Shown here in pieces: positions 17,176-25,960 of a stretch of DNA of 34,464 bases. The stretch covers positions 1 to 34,464 of the forward strand of contig JAKUUI010000020.1 in the NCBI GenBank assembly GCA_022448485.1, in the 5' to 3' direction. Origin of the DNA: SAR324 cluster bacterium. GTDB lineage: Bacteria > SAR324 > NAC60-12. A program made the translations under genes and the position numbers. A model generated the notes under the pieces. That model saw nothing but the letters and a program-made list of their open reading frames with translations. It was not told the DNA's origin and ran no database searches. Position 1 is the stretch's first letter; the number at the start of each line of letters is the position of its first letter.

Positions 17176-18222
17176 TTAATCACTGAGCAACAGTTCCTTT
17201 CCTTCCCAAGAGCTGATATTAAAGAAACGACCATTCACTCGATGGTTGAAAATTTCCATTTCCTTGTGTAGTTTTGGGTCTTCTTTGTCAGCACTATCTG
17301 ATGCTTCCAGAGAAATACCCATCCGCAGGCTTAAAACATAATCTCCATTTGGTGCTGCATTTTTTCTCAAGTTCAACGTGTAAACTTTGCTATTGAATAA
17401 CGAAACAGACAAGCTGGCCTCTTCTAATGCAGAATCTTGTGATTCCTGAGATGCATAATCCATTTTATTTAATTTAGCAAAAGAAAGATTCCCCAGCCTG
17501 TTGAGGAGTGTCGTTATTTTATCTGAATCAGGTACATTTGAAATTACAGTGGATGGTTTCCAATCTGTTTCAGCATTGTCCCGCTTGATAGAAAATTTTT
17601 TTTTCTCTCCGTCCTGAAGTTCGAGGCTTTGAATTTGCTCTGGCTTTAAATCAAGTAAATCCTTATTCAGCCAATCATTTGCTTCTGAATCTACAGACAG
17701 ACTTTCCGGAATCAAATAAACCTTATTGGAACCTCTTTGCCGTACATATTGCCCTGGACCATTAGCACGGTCCTTGCCAATGAGTAAACTTAAAATCGGC
17801 GTTCCGTCTCCTCGTAAAAGACTGATAGCAAATCCGTGACGATTTTCGTTCCAGTCGTCCATCTTCTCAGGAGGTGCTAACAGGTGGAATCGTTCATGAT
17901 GATCCGGGTTGTTTGTCACCAATTCTCCCAGACGTATTTGAGCTAGGTTAAGCAGCAAATCTTGAATGGAGATGATATCAGCATCATAGTTCAAAGACTG
18001 CACTTTCCAACCTCCGCCTTGCAGCTGCAACAAATCCACTTCAGAGCCTTCTGCCTGGATCTTAATTTGGTTTAAAGCTTTGGTGTCAAGCCGTTCAATC
18101 AATTTCTCTCTACTGATGTTGGAATTTTGTGTTTTTGTGAAGTAGGTCTTATCTTGATAAAAGAACAGTCCTCCCCCAATGATGAATAACGTAAAAGTAA
18201 TAAATAATAGAGGTTTAAACAT
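17176..18222 (-). CDS. DUF4340-like membrane-anchored protein
   Basis: A 348-residue protein with one N-terminal membrane segment (FKPLLFITFTLFIIGGGLFFYQ) and a long extracytoplasmic part. YVRQRGSNKVYLIPESL, followed by NDWLNKDLLDLKPEQIQSLEL, is the typical repeat core of DUF4340 proteins, and GGWKVQSLNYDADIISIQDLLLNLAQIRLGEL is the usual N-terminal unit. Such proteins often sit beside GldG/GldF-like ABC transporter genes with an ABC-type auxiliary domain. No such gene is in this window, so it stands alone here. The ORF track start at 18252 is a TTG codon; the ATG at 18222, directly before the membrane segment, is preferred. Function unknown. Confidence 0.78.
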   Translation of the reverse strand: MFKPLLFITFTLFIIGGGLFFYQDKTYFTKTQNSNISREKLIERLDTKALNQIKIQAEGSEVDLLQLQGGGWKVQSLNYDADIISIQDLLLNLAQIRLGELVTNNPDHHERFHLLAPPEKMDDWNENRHGFAISLLRGDGTPILSLLIGKDRANGPGQYVRQRGSNKVYLIPESLSVDSEANDWLNKDLLDLKPEQIQSLELQDGEKKKFSIKRDNAETDWKPSTVISNVPDSDKITTLLNRLGNLSFAKLNKMDYASQESQDSALEEASLSVSLFNSKVYTLNLRKNAAPNGDYVLSLRMGISLEASDSADKEDPKLHKEMEIFNHRVNGRFFNISSWEGKELLLSD

Positions 18223-18487
18223 GATTAAATTAAATTTCAGATTCGAATTCAAATAAATATTTTCAATCCTATATTATCTATCATTTTTTAGAAGGCTTCA
18301 AGGCTCGAGGTGTCTTTTTAGTCTTTCACCAGCTCATTTTTTGAAGATAGATTCCTTTTCTCAAACCTTAATAACTTGAGATTTTGCCAGAAGCTACGTA
18401 AATTCTAAATGTAATTTCATCTGAGATACAATTAAATTTCACAGTGAATGTCGATTTTAAGAGGTTCATTATTTTTTTCAAACCAAA

Positions 18488-21181
18488 ATGGAAGTTATGT
18501 CAGACAATCAGTTTGGGTGCCGCATTAATTTTGAAAATGACGAAGGTAAAGCTGTACTGTACAGCTTAGAAAAATTGCAAAAAGATGGAATCGGGCCTGT
18601 AGACAGCCTACCATTTTCCATACGTATATTGTTGGAGCAGGCACTTCGAAACGTCGATGATTTTCAGGTATATGCGGAAGATGTAACGGCACTGGCCAAT
18701 TGGAATGCATCTGAAAAGTCCACTAAAGAAATTCCATACAAGCCAACCCGGGTGATTCTGCAGGATTTGACAGGAGTTCCAGCACTTGTTGATTTAGCGG
18801 CACTGCGTTCAGCGATGGTGGCAATGAACGGTGATCCGGGTGTGATTAATCCGCGTGTCCCAGTGGATTTGGTAATTGACCACTCGATACAAGTTGATGC
18901 ATTTGGGAGTTCAGATGCACTCAAAAAAAATATGGAAATAGAGTTCAAGCGTAACCGTGAACGTTATGAGTTTCTCAAGTGGGGCAAGCAGGCTTTTGAC
19001 AATTTCAATGTCTATCCTCCCGGTGTTGGAATCGTGCATCAAGTGAACCTTGAAACTGCGGCAACTGTCGTTCAATCCCGGAACGGTGTTTGTTTTCCGG
19101 ACACACTTGTCGGCACAGATTCACACACCACAATGATCAACGGTATGGGAGTGATGGGCTGGGGAGTGGGAGGAATTGAAGCAGAATCGGTGATGCTTGG
19201 TCAGCCGATTTACATGCTCATTCCAGAAGTAATTGGTTTCCGCCTGTCAGGAAAACTGCAGCAGGGTGCAACCGCTACTGATTTGGTGTTACGAGTAGTT
19301 GAAATGCTTCGGAAAAAAGGAGTAGTGGAAAAATTCGTTGAATTTTTTGGGCCTGGTTTGAATAACCTGAAATTAGCTGACCGTGCTACTCTGGCTAATA
19401 TGGCTCCGGAATATGGTGCTACCATGGGTTTTGTTCCTGTTGATAATGAAACATTGAATTATTTACGCGGGACGGGGCGTCCAGACTCGCTCGTCCAGCG
19501 CATAGAATGCTATTGCAAAGCACAAGGTATCTTCCGGACAAGTAATACGCCTGATCCTGAATTTTCGGATACTTTGGAGTTGGATCTTTCAACAGTTGAA
19601 CCTGCGCTCGCTGGACCAAAACGTCCACAGGATCGTGTCAATCTTTCGCAAATGCAACCAACCTGGCAAAAAACATTGCGTGCTTCAAGAAAAGATCGAG
19701 GATTTGAATTGAGCGAAAATGAAATTGAAACCTCAGTTCCGGTGCAGGGTATTTCTTCCGGAGAACTAAAACACGGTTCTGTGGTCATTGCGGCAATTAC
19801 GTCCTGCACAAATACAAGCAATCCTTCCGTAATGCTTGCTGCAGGGCTGCTGGCAAAAAAAGCAGTTGAAAAAGGCTTGAATCGTCAGCCATGGGTTAAA
19901 ACATCTCTCAGTCCGGGTTCGCGTGTTGTGACAGATTATCTGGAAGCAGCCGGCTTGAATGAAGCTCTTGATGCTCTCGGTTTTCATACTGTAGGCTACG
20001 GTTGCACCACCTGTATCGGAAATTCCGGACCGTTACCGGAAAATGTCGTTTCTGCCATCAATGAAGGCGGTTTGGTCGTTACATCTGTATTGTCTGGAAA
20101 TCGGAATTTTGAGGGACGGATAAGCCAGCACATTAAAGCTAATTATTTGGCTAGTCCGCCGTTGGTAGTGGCTTATGCAATTGCAGGAACAGTGAATCAG
20201 GACATAAATTCTGATCCACTTGGCAAGGGAAAAGACGGTCAGCCGGTTTATCTCAAAGATATTTGGCCCAGTCAAGAGGAAATTGAAGAGGCAGAAAAAC
20301 TGATCAGCAGCGACATGTATAAAAAAGAGTACAAAGATACAAGTGAAAGCTCCCCCATGTGGAATGCTATTGAAGCACCAACTGGCAAAGTTTATGAATG
20401 GGACGATTCCTCAACCTACATTCAAAATCCTCCATTTTTTCGGGAAATAGGACTGGATTCAGTTTCTTTGCAGGACATCACTGGCGCCAGAGTTTTAGCC
20501 AAGCTTGGAGACTCGGTCACTACTGATCATATTTCTCCTGCCGGAGCTTTTTCTGCTGAAACGCCTGCTGGTAAATATTTGCTGGAACAAGGTACCGACA
20601 AAAATGATTTCAATTCCTATGGTTCACGTCGTGGAAATGACCGCATCATGACTCGTGGGACTTTTGGAAATGTACGTTTGCGAAATGAGCTGGTCCCGGG
20701 AACAGAAGGCTGGTTCACTAAACTGATGCCAAGTGGTGAGGTGACCACAATATACGAAGCAGCGCTTAAATACAAAGAGTCCAGAACACCGCTTATTGTT
20801 TTAGCAGGCACAGAATATGGAACAGGATCATCTCGGGATTGGGCTGCCAAAGGTACATTATTACTTGGCGTTAAGGCAGTAGTCGCTGCGAGTTTCGAAC
20901 GTATTCATCGATCCAACCTGGTGGGAATGGGTGTCCTGCCACTTCAGTTCGAGGACGGAGAAACTCACAGATCACTTGGTTTAAGCGGTGAGGAAGAGTA
21001 TTCAGTTTTTGGTTTGAGTGATAATTTGAAGCCAGGGCAGGATTTAATTCTAAGTACAGGTGATCGTGAGATTTCGGTCACTTGTCGTTTAGATACGCAG
21101 ATTGAAATTGAATATTTTAAAAACGGTGGTATTTTACACACAGTTCTGCGGAACTTCATGAGCGAAAATCTTAAGAAATAA
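18488..21181 (+). CDS. acnA: Aconitate hydratase, AcnA/IRP type
   Basis: A cytosolic [4Fe-4S] enzyme interconverting citrate and isocitrate in the TCA cycle. At 897 residues it has the AcnA/IRP1 size and domain order. The cluster ligands are visible as C440 in [10 protein letters not shown] and C506/C509 in [14 protein letters not shown], with the same 66- and 3-residue spacings as the known cysteines of E. coli AcnA. Other family stretches are [35 protein letters not shown], and [14 protein letters not shown] in the swivelling domain, plus [19 protein letters not shown]. An in-frame ATG at 18497 could also be the start (MSDNQFG); neither has a clear Shine-Dalgarno. About 265 non-coding bases separate it from the divergent DUF4340 gene. 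Confidence 0.97.
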   Translation: MEVMSDNQFGCRINFENDEGKAVLYSLEKLQKDGIGPVDSLPFSIRILLEQALRNVDDFQVYAEDVTALANWNASEKSTKEIPYKPTRVILQDLTGVPALVDLAALRSAMVAMNGDPGVINPRVPVDLVIDHSIQVDAFGSSDALKKNMEIEFKRNRERYEFLKWGKQAFDNFNVYPPGVGIVHQVNLETAATVVQSRNGVCFPDTLVGTDSHTTMINGMGVMGWGVGGIEAESVMLGQPIYMLIPEVIGFRLSGKLQQGATATDLVLRVVEMLRKKGVVEKFVEFFGPGLNNLKLADRATLANMAPEYGATMGFVPVDNETLNYLRGTGRPDSLVQRIECYCKAQGIFRTSNTPDPEFSDTLELDLSTVEPALAGPKRPQDRVNLSQMQPTWQKTLRASRKDRGFELSENEIETSVPVQGISSGELKHGSVVIAAITSCTNTSNPSVMLAAGLLAKKAVEKGLNRQPWVKTSLSPGSRVVTDYLEAAGLNEALDALGFHTVGYGCTTCIGNSGPLPENVVSAINEGGLVVTSVLSGNRNFEGRISQHIKANYLASPPLVVAYAIAGTVNQDINSDPLGKGKDGQPVYLKDIWPSQEEIEEAEKLISSDMYKKEYKDTSESSPMWNAIEAPTGKVYEWDDSSTYIQNPPFFREIGLDSVSLQDITGARVLAKLGDSVTTDHISPAGAFSAETPAGKYLLEQGTDKNDFNSYGSRRGNDRIMTRGTFGNVRLRNELVPGTEGWFTKLMPSGEVTTIYEAALKYKESRTPLIVLAGTEYGTGSSRDWAAKGTLLLGVKAVVAASFERIHRSNLVGMGVLPLQFEDGETHRSLGLSGEEEYSVFGLSDNLKPGQDLILSTGDREISVTCRLDTQIEIEYFKNGGILHTVLRNFMSENLKK

Positions 21182-21213
21182 TGTTGAAACAGTAACTATT
21201 AGATTGTGTCCAA

Positions 21214-21765
21214 ATGAAGGATGTACTTTTATTAAATCAAGACGGGAACCCTTTGACCCTGTGGCCTTTGAGTACACTCACCTGGCAGCAGGCGATAAAG
21301 GCACTCTACCTTGACAAGGTGAGCGTTCTGCGTTCCTATGATGACTGGATATGCCACTCGCAGCATCTGGCTTTACCAGTGCCAAGCGTGGTAATGATGT
21401 CGCGTTATCATCAGCAGAAAGGCACGGTCAATTTTACTCGCCGCAACATTTTCCTGCGTGACCGTTTTCATTGTCAATATTGCCAACGTCATTTCTCTGC
21501 AGATCATCTTACTATCGACCACGTAATTCCGAAAAGCCGAGGTGGAGGAATGCGCTGGAAAAATGTGGTGGCAGCCTGCCATAAATGTAATTTGAGCAAA
21601 GGTACAAATATAGTGCAGCCGTCACAGACTCCTTTTGAACCAAACTATTGGCAAATGGTAAACATTGCGAAAACTCTCCATATCCAAATTCCGGATTCCA
21701 GTTGGCAAGAATTTTTGCAATGGCCCAAACATCTTGTGAGGATCGATCAAGCAAAGGCTGCTTAG
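21214..21765 (+). CDS. HNH-domain nuclease family protein
   Basis: A 183-residue protein of a widespread bacterial HNH family. The N-terminus VLLLNQDGNPLTLWPLSTLTWQQAIKALYLDKVSVL is the usual leader of this group. The nuclease core is FLRDRFHCQYCQRHF (C87, C90), LTIDHVIPKSRGG (D102, H103) and CHKCNLSKG (C122, C125), giving a complete Cys4 zinc site and HNH histidine. Members lie next to many kinds of housekeeping genes and are not tied to a known restriction or mobile system. Their role is unclear, and nicking or DNA repair is only a guess. It follows aconitase by 32 bases and overlaps the 3' end of the convergent serC by 4 bases. Confidence 0.88.
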   Translation: MKDVLLLNQDGNPLTLWPLSTLTWQQAIKALYLDKVSVLRSYDDWICHSQHLALPVPSVVMMSRYHQQKGTVNFTRRNIFLRDRFHCQYCQRHFSADHLTIDHVIPKSRGGGMRWKNVVAACHKCNLSKGTNIVQPSQTPFEPNYWQMVNIAKTLHIQIPDSSWQEFLQWPKHLVRIDQAKAA

Positions 21766-22853
21766 CCGTTTTTTCGTTCAAATTCCTTCATAAATTGGGC
21801 TAAAACCTCAACTCCTTCAAGAGGCATAGCATTGTAAAGGGAGGCCCTTGCTCCTCCAACTGACGCATGGCCTTTAAGTGCAAACAATCCTTCTTTGTCT
21901 GCCTCTGCTAAAAACTTTTCTAGCAGTTTTTCATGCGAAAAATGGAAGGTAACATTGGTGGTTGAACGGTGTTCTGGATGTGCAACTGCACGATAAAATT
22001 CTGATTGATCCAGAACTTCATAGAGTAGTCCTGATTTTTGTTCAGCAAGTTTTTCCATTTCCGGAACCCCGCCCTGCTCTTTTACCCATTCCAGCACCAA
22101 ACGCATCACGTAAACTGCAAACACATTGATTGTATTTGGAATGGAGTGCTGTTCATCAATAAGTGCGTAATTCATCAATTTAGGTGTTTCAGGAAGTGCG
22201 TTGCCGAGCAAGTCTTCCCGAACAATTACTAAACCTGTTCCTGAGGTCCCAAGATTTTTCTGTAAACCAGCGTAAACTACCCCAAAAAGTGAATAATTCA
22301 TTTCCCTTGACAAAATATCCGAAGTGGCGTCTACCACCAGAGGCACATTCCCTGTTTGCGGAAAAGTCTGCCAACGCGTTCCGTAAAGTGTATTATTTGA
22401 TGTCAGATGCGCGTAACTAGTAGTATCCTGATCGAGCCTGCCTATGTCATATTCCGGTATTTGCCGATAGTCAAACTCTTTACCATCCATAAGCACCTCA
22501 GTTTTGCCGTATCGTCGGGCTTCTTTTTCTGCAAGGGTTCCCCACCTTCCAGTGATAAAGTATGAACCTTTGTGAGTACTGCGAGCCATTAAATTCAGGG
22601 GAACTGCTGAGAACTGCATTTGTGCGCCGCCATGCATAAAAAGTACTCTGTAATTCTTTGGCAGACCTACCAACTCTCGGAACAGTGATTCAGCAGCATC
22701 CAGTATTTCTCTAAATACTGGAAGTCTGTGGCTAATTTCAACAATTGATACTCCAAGTCCCTGATAATTCAAGAACTCTTCCTGAATTTTTTGCATGACA
22801 GGAGTCGGCAGCATCGCTGGCCCTGCACTGAAATTGTAAACGCGATTAGTCAT
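21762..22853 (-). CDS. serC: Phosphoserine aminotransferase
   Basis: A PLP-dependent cytosolic aminotransferase that converts 3-phosphohydroxypyruvate to phosphoserine. In the DXP-dependent vitamin B6 route it also makes 4-phosphohydroxythreonine, the substrate of PdxA, whose gene is about 2 kb away. It has YNFSAGPAMLP at the N-terminus, FMHGGAQMQFSAVPLNL near 72-88, VDATSDILSREM, and YAGLQKNLGTSG with the PLP lysine at about residue 199. The 363-residue length is normal. The start MTNRVYNFSAGP is standard, with a weak GGA about 9 bases upstream. Its 3' end overlaps the convergent HNH gene by 4 bases. Confidence 0.97.
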   Translation of the reverse strand: MTNRVYNFSAGPAMLPTPVMQKIQEEFLNYQGLGVSIVEISHRLPVFREILDAAESLFRELVGLPKNYRVLFMHGGAQMQFSAVPLNLMARSTHKGSYFITGRWGTLAEKEARRYGKTEVLMDGKEFDYRQIPEYDIGRLDQDTTSYAHLTSNNTLYGTRWQTFPQTGNVPLVVDATSDILSREMNYSLFGVVYAGLQKNLGTSGTGLVIVREDLLGNALPETPKLMNYALIDEQHSIPNTINVFAVYVMRLVLEWVKEQGGVPEMEKLAEQKSGLLYEVLDQSEFYRAVAHPEHRSTTNVTFHFSHEKLLEKFLAEADKEGLFALKGHASVGGARASLYNAMPLEGVEVLAQFMKEFERKNG

Positions 22854-22946
22854 TTCTTGTCCAGGTTTCTAAGAATTTCGGGTGTAGCGGTGAATAATAT
22901 GAATTGGTTTCAAGATTATTTTAAGAGGAAAAGGCTTTCACTTTAT

Positions 22947-24011
22947 TTAAGATCTTGGACGTAAAACCAGTTTGACAATAACTGAGTCAACACTTTCTTT
23001 ACGGATGTAGCTGATAGTGACTTCGTCTCCGGATTTTCGTGTTTCGATTTGCTGAGCTAAATCTTCCATTGTGAAGACAGGAGAACCGTTGATGTGTGTG
23101 ATAATGTCACCGCCCCATGGAACTTTGTAACGCCCTACTTTAACTGTTCTGGTGGCACCCCGTAAACCAGCTTGATCTGCAGATGCACCTATTACCACAC
23201 GGGCAATCAGTAGACCGTCCGGTACGTCAATTCCGATCCGGCGGAGATAAACTGTTGGGATTGGTTCAATCCCAAGCCATGGCCGCCGAACGTAACCGTA
23301 TTCTAGGAGGTCTGGAAGAATTCGCAAAGCCGTATTGCTGGGCACCGCAAATCCTATCCCCACACTACCCGCAGATCCAATGATTGCCGTGTTAATACCA
23401 ATCACTTTGCCCTCGGAATCCAATAATGGACCTCCGGAGTTACCGGGATTGATAGCCGCATCCGTTTGAATGATCCCTTCAATTTTTCGTCCATTTTTTG
23501 CAGCAATGGTGCGCCCCAAAGCACTGATAATGCCGGTTGTGAGAGTTTGCCGAAGACCGAAAGGATTTCCCAGAGCCAACACTTTTTGTCCTACAACAAT
23601 GTCGTTTGAATTAGAAAATTCCAGTATGTCGTAGCTGTCCACCGGAGCTTGAATCCGCACAATTGCCAAATCGTTATTCGGATCTGCACCAATCAATTTA
23701 CCCGGCCACTGACTGTTATTGGAAAGTGTTACTACCAGTTTACTGGCATTTTCTACCACATGATAATTGGTGACAATTATTCCGGATTCGCCAATTATAA
23801 ATCCTGTCCCGGAGCCGGATTCGGCAGGAATAGCACGGTAGAAAAAATCATAGTTGACAGCAATATTACTGATGTTTACTACCGCTCTGCTGCTTTTTTC
23901 GTATATCCGGATGTTTTCTTGTTCATCGATAGATAAACGGGAAACTCCGTTGGCAGGTACGAAGTTGAGAGCTAAAACTAAAAACAAAACAAGGTGCTTG
24001 TAGAAAAACAT
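22947..24011 (-). CDS. HtrA/DegS-type periplasmic serine protease with one PDZ domain
   Basis: A trypsin-like envelope protease, probably for quality control or stress signalling in the periplasm. A hydrophobic N-terminus (FFYKHLVLFLVLALNFVPANG) is a signal peptide or anchor. The catalytic triad is visible: H84 in TNYHVVENA, D114 in DPNNDLAIV and S192 in NPGNSGGPLLD. One PDZ domain lies at about 255-350, with GLLIARVVIGASADQAGLRG and GGDIITHINGSPVFTMEDLAQ. With 354 residues and a single PDZ, the architecture is that of DegS or MamE-like/HhoA-like proteins rather than the two-PDZ DegP. It lies between serC and the SDR gene on the same strand. No sigma-E regulatory genes are in view, so a DegS role is not established. 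Confidence 0.93.
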   Translation of the reverse strand: MFFYKHLVLFLVLALNFVPANGVSRLSIDEQENIRIYEKSSRAVVNISNIAVNYDFFYRAIPAESGSGTGFIIGESGIIVTNYHVVENASKLVVTLSNNSQWPGKLIGADPNNDLAIVRIQAPVDSYDILEFSNSNDIVVGQKVLALGNPFGLRQTLTTGIISALGRTIAAKNGRKIEGIIQTDAAINPGNSGGPLLDSEGKVIGINTAIIGSAGSVGIGFAVPSNTALRILPDLLEYGYVRRPWLGIEPIPTVYLRRIGIDVPDGLLIARVVIGASADQAGLRGATRTVKVGRYKVPWGGDIITHINGSPVFTMEDLAQQIETRKSGDEVTISYIRKESVDSVIVKLVLRPRS

Positions 24012-24038
24012 TTTAATTTATTCACATTAAAGTGGTTT

Positions 24039-24770
24039 TTAATACACAGCCCGTCCACCATCAACAGGCAGAATTGTTCCTGTAACGAAATCTGATTTTA
24101 GCAAATATTCAACCGCCTGTACAATATCTTCTGCCAATCCAATGCGTTTTAGCAGGCTGCGCTCTACAGAAGAACTTAAATCCATTTCTGAATGGTTCGG
24201 TGGAGGCAGAACTGTGCCCGGTGCAATTCCGTTGACCTGCACCTCTGGCGATAAAGCACGCGCCAGCCCTTTGGTCAAAGAAACCAATCCTGCTTTTGTT
24301 GTACAATAGGGCAAAAAACTGACCCAGGGACGATCAGCTGAAACATCAACCATATTAATGATATTTCCCTCACCGCGTGATTTCATTCCCTCTCCTACTG
24401 TTTGTGCTAAAAAGAATGGTGCCTTCAAATTTAGCGCGAACAGATGATCCCATTCTTCTTCCGTTGTGGAAAATAGTGGTGTTGGAAAAAAATCTGCTGC
24501 ATTATTGATTAAAACGGAAATCGGTCCGGATTGCTCTTCGGCTTTACAGACAAGTTCTTTTATTGCAGAAAATTCTTTTAAATCAGCTTGCATAAGAAGA
24601 TGTTGAGACTCACCTCCGGGAAGCCCTTTAACTGTTTGTTTTGCGGCTTTTTCCGAATGGTGATAGTGTATGATCACACGCATGCCAAGTTGTCCCAATT
24701 GTTGAGCTACAGCTTGTCCCAAACGGGCACCGGCTCCAGTCACCAGTGCTACTTTATCTTGCAAATCCAT
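24039..24770 (-). CDS. Short-chain dehydrogenase/reductase, pteridine reductase (FolM/PTR1)-like
   Basis: A 243-residue Rossmann-fold oxidoreductase. The cofactor loop reads VTGAGARLGQAVAQQL, resembling the TGAARRIG of pteridine reductases and suited to NADPH. LINNAADFFPTPL is the NNA motif, and the active site is NMVDVSADRPWVSFLPYCTTKAGL with Y-x-x-x-K. The aspartate in NMVD stands where pteridine reductases such as PTR1 have their catalytic Asp, and GIAPGTVLPP with VTGTILPVDGG is also like bacterial pteridine reductases. The likely role is reduction of dihydrofolate or dihydromonapterin. I start at the ATG at 24770 (MDLQDKVALVTG); the ORF track start at 24848 would overlap the divergent pdxA. 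Only 28 bases separate the two starts. Confidence 0.85.
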   Translation of the reverse strand: MDLQDKVALVTGAGARLGQAVAQQLGQLGMRVIIHYHHSEKAAKQTVKGLPGGESQHLLMQADLKEFSAIKELVCKAEEQSGPISVLINNAADFFPTPLFSTTEEEWDHLFALNLKAPFFLAQTVGEGMKSRGEGNIINMVDVSADRPWVSFLPYCTTKAGLVSLTKGLARALSPEVQVNGIAPGTVLPPPNHSEMDLSSSVERSLLKRIGLAEDIVQAVEYLLKSDFVTGTILPVDGGRAVY

Positions 24771-24798
24771 AGACGTTTTTTTTATTAGTTGTTTAAAA

Positions 24799-25839
24799 AT
24801 GGCCAAGAAGCTAGAAATAAAAATCGGCCTGACAATGGGTGACCCCAACGGAATTGGTACAGAAGTTCTGATCCGGGCCTTACAATTTTTGCATCCTTTT
24901 CAGAACTGGGAAGCTTTGATTTTTGGCGACGCTGAAATTTTGACGAAAATGAATGAAGCCCTGGGGGCTCCTTTTTCATTTGAGGTAATTTCGAAAAACT
25001 ACAGCATGCATACAAACGGATCCGCTGATTCTTTTTGTATTCCGGTAATCGATTTATCAGTAGAAAAAGATCGAAAATGGAAACTCGGAACATGCTCCGC
25101 GTGGGGTGGAGAGTCAGCATTTCAATTTGTTCATAGTGCAATCGATTGGGCGAATCGCAAAAAAATTGCCGCCATTGTTACAGCCCCGCTTGCTAAAGAG
25201 GCACTCCAGTCAGCAGGGCATCTTTTTCCAGGTCACACAGAAATGCTTTCACATTACAGTCAGGGGGCACGTTCAGTGATGATGCTGGCGGTGGATGATT
25301 TACGTGCTACAATGGTAACTCTTCACATCTCTTTGCGTCAAGCCCTTGATTCACTCACTACTGAAAGAATCCTTGAAGTCATGGAAATCACTGATTCTGG
25401 GCTGAAAAGTATGGGCATTCCGAATCCGATACTCGGCATACCCGGACTCAATCCGCATGCTGGTGAAAACAGGTTGTTTGGTGATGAAGAATATAACATT
25501 ATTCGTCCTGCAATGGAACTTGCCCGTAGAAAAGGATTACGTTGTGAGGGACCGTTTCCTCCAGATACAATATTTTTGGAACATCGCAAAGGACGTTTTG
25601 ATGCCGTAGTTGCACTCTATCACGACCAGGCACTCATTCCGCTCAAATTGTTTGGTTTCGAACGTGCTGTCAACATTACTCTAGGCCTACCCATAATTCG
25701 TACTTCTCCTGATCACGGAACTGCTTTCGAGTTGGCTCCACGTATGGAGGCGAATCCAAGTTCGATGATAGAGGCAATCAGGATGGCCGTACAGATGGCG
25801 CAATCATCACTTTCTGCTGTAAGTTCTGAAGACTTGTGA
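24799..25839 (+). CDS. pdxA: 4-hydroxythreonine-4-phosphate dehydrogenase PdxA
   Basis: A metal- and NAD-dependent cytosolic enzyme that oxidises 4-phosphohydroxythreonine in DXP-dependent pyridoxal phosphate synthesis. Motifs run in order: GLTMGDPNGIGTEV at the N-terminus, TAPLAKEAL with FPGHTEML carrying a metal-binding histidine, GLNPHAGENRLFGDEE, LYHDQALIPLKLFGF, and ITLGLPIIRTSPDHGTAFELA. At 346 residues it is slightly longer than E. coli PdxA (329). SerC, which makes its substrate, is encoded nearby on the other strand. The ATG at 24799 is the only sensible start, but it has no Shine-Dalgarno and only 28 bases before the divergent SDR gene. The ORF on the opposite strand is a shadow. 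Confidence 0.96.
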   Translation: MAKKLEIKIGLTMGDPNGIGTEVLIRALQFLHPFQNWEALIFGDAEILTKMNEALGAPFSFEVISKNYSMHTNGSADSFCIPVIDLSVEKDRKWKLGTCSAWGGESAFQFVHSAIDWANRKKIAAIVTAPLAKEALQSAGHLFPGHTEMLSHYSQGARSVMMLAVDDLRATMVTLHISLRQALDSLTTERILEVMEITDSGLKSMGIPNPILGIPGLNPHAGENRLFGDEEYNIIRPAMELARRKGLRCEGPFPPDTIFLEHRKGRFDAVVALYHDQALIPLKLFGFERAVNITLGLPIIRTSPDHGTAFELAPRMEANPSSMIEAIRMAVQMAQSSLSAVSSEDL

Positions 25840-25850
25840 AGGAGCCAGTC

Positions 25851-25868
25851 AAGTTTGAAAAACTTTTT
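25851..25868 (+). terminator. Weak hairpin with T-run after pdxA
   Basis: AAGTTT, a three-base loop GAA, then AAACTT running into TTT, 12 bases after the pdxA stop. The stem is only six AT-rich pairs, so it would be a poor terminator. It lies in the gap between pdxA and the convergent ftsI gene, where a terminator is expected. Confidence 0.2.
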
Positions 25869-25960
25869 CCAGCCGAGAAATTGCTGTTGATTGACTGTAA
25901 AAGCGGGAATTTTGATATTTGTCGGCAATTTCAAAATCGAAGACTATAACTTATTCAAAA

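Noticed and set aside
21214-21765. HNH gene as sign of a restriction system or mobile intron
   Set aside because: It belongs to a common stand-alone HNH family, and there is no methyltransferase, intron structure or mobile gene beside it.
24771-24848. Longer start for the SDR gene (269 residues)
   Set aside because: It overlaps the divergent pdxA start and adds residues before the normal SDR beginning MDLQDKVALVTG.
24785-25141. 118-residue minus-strand frame overlapping the pdxA start
   Set aside because: It is entirely opposite the conserved pdxA N-terminus and has no recognisable motif.
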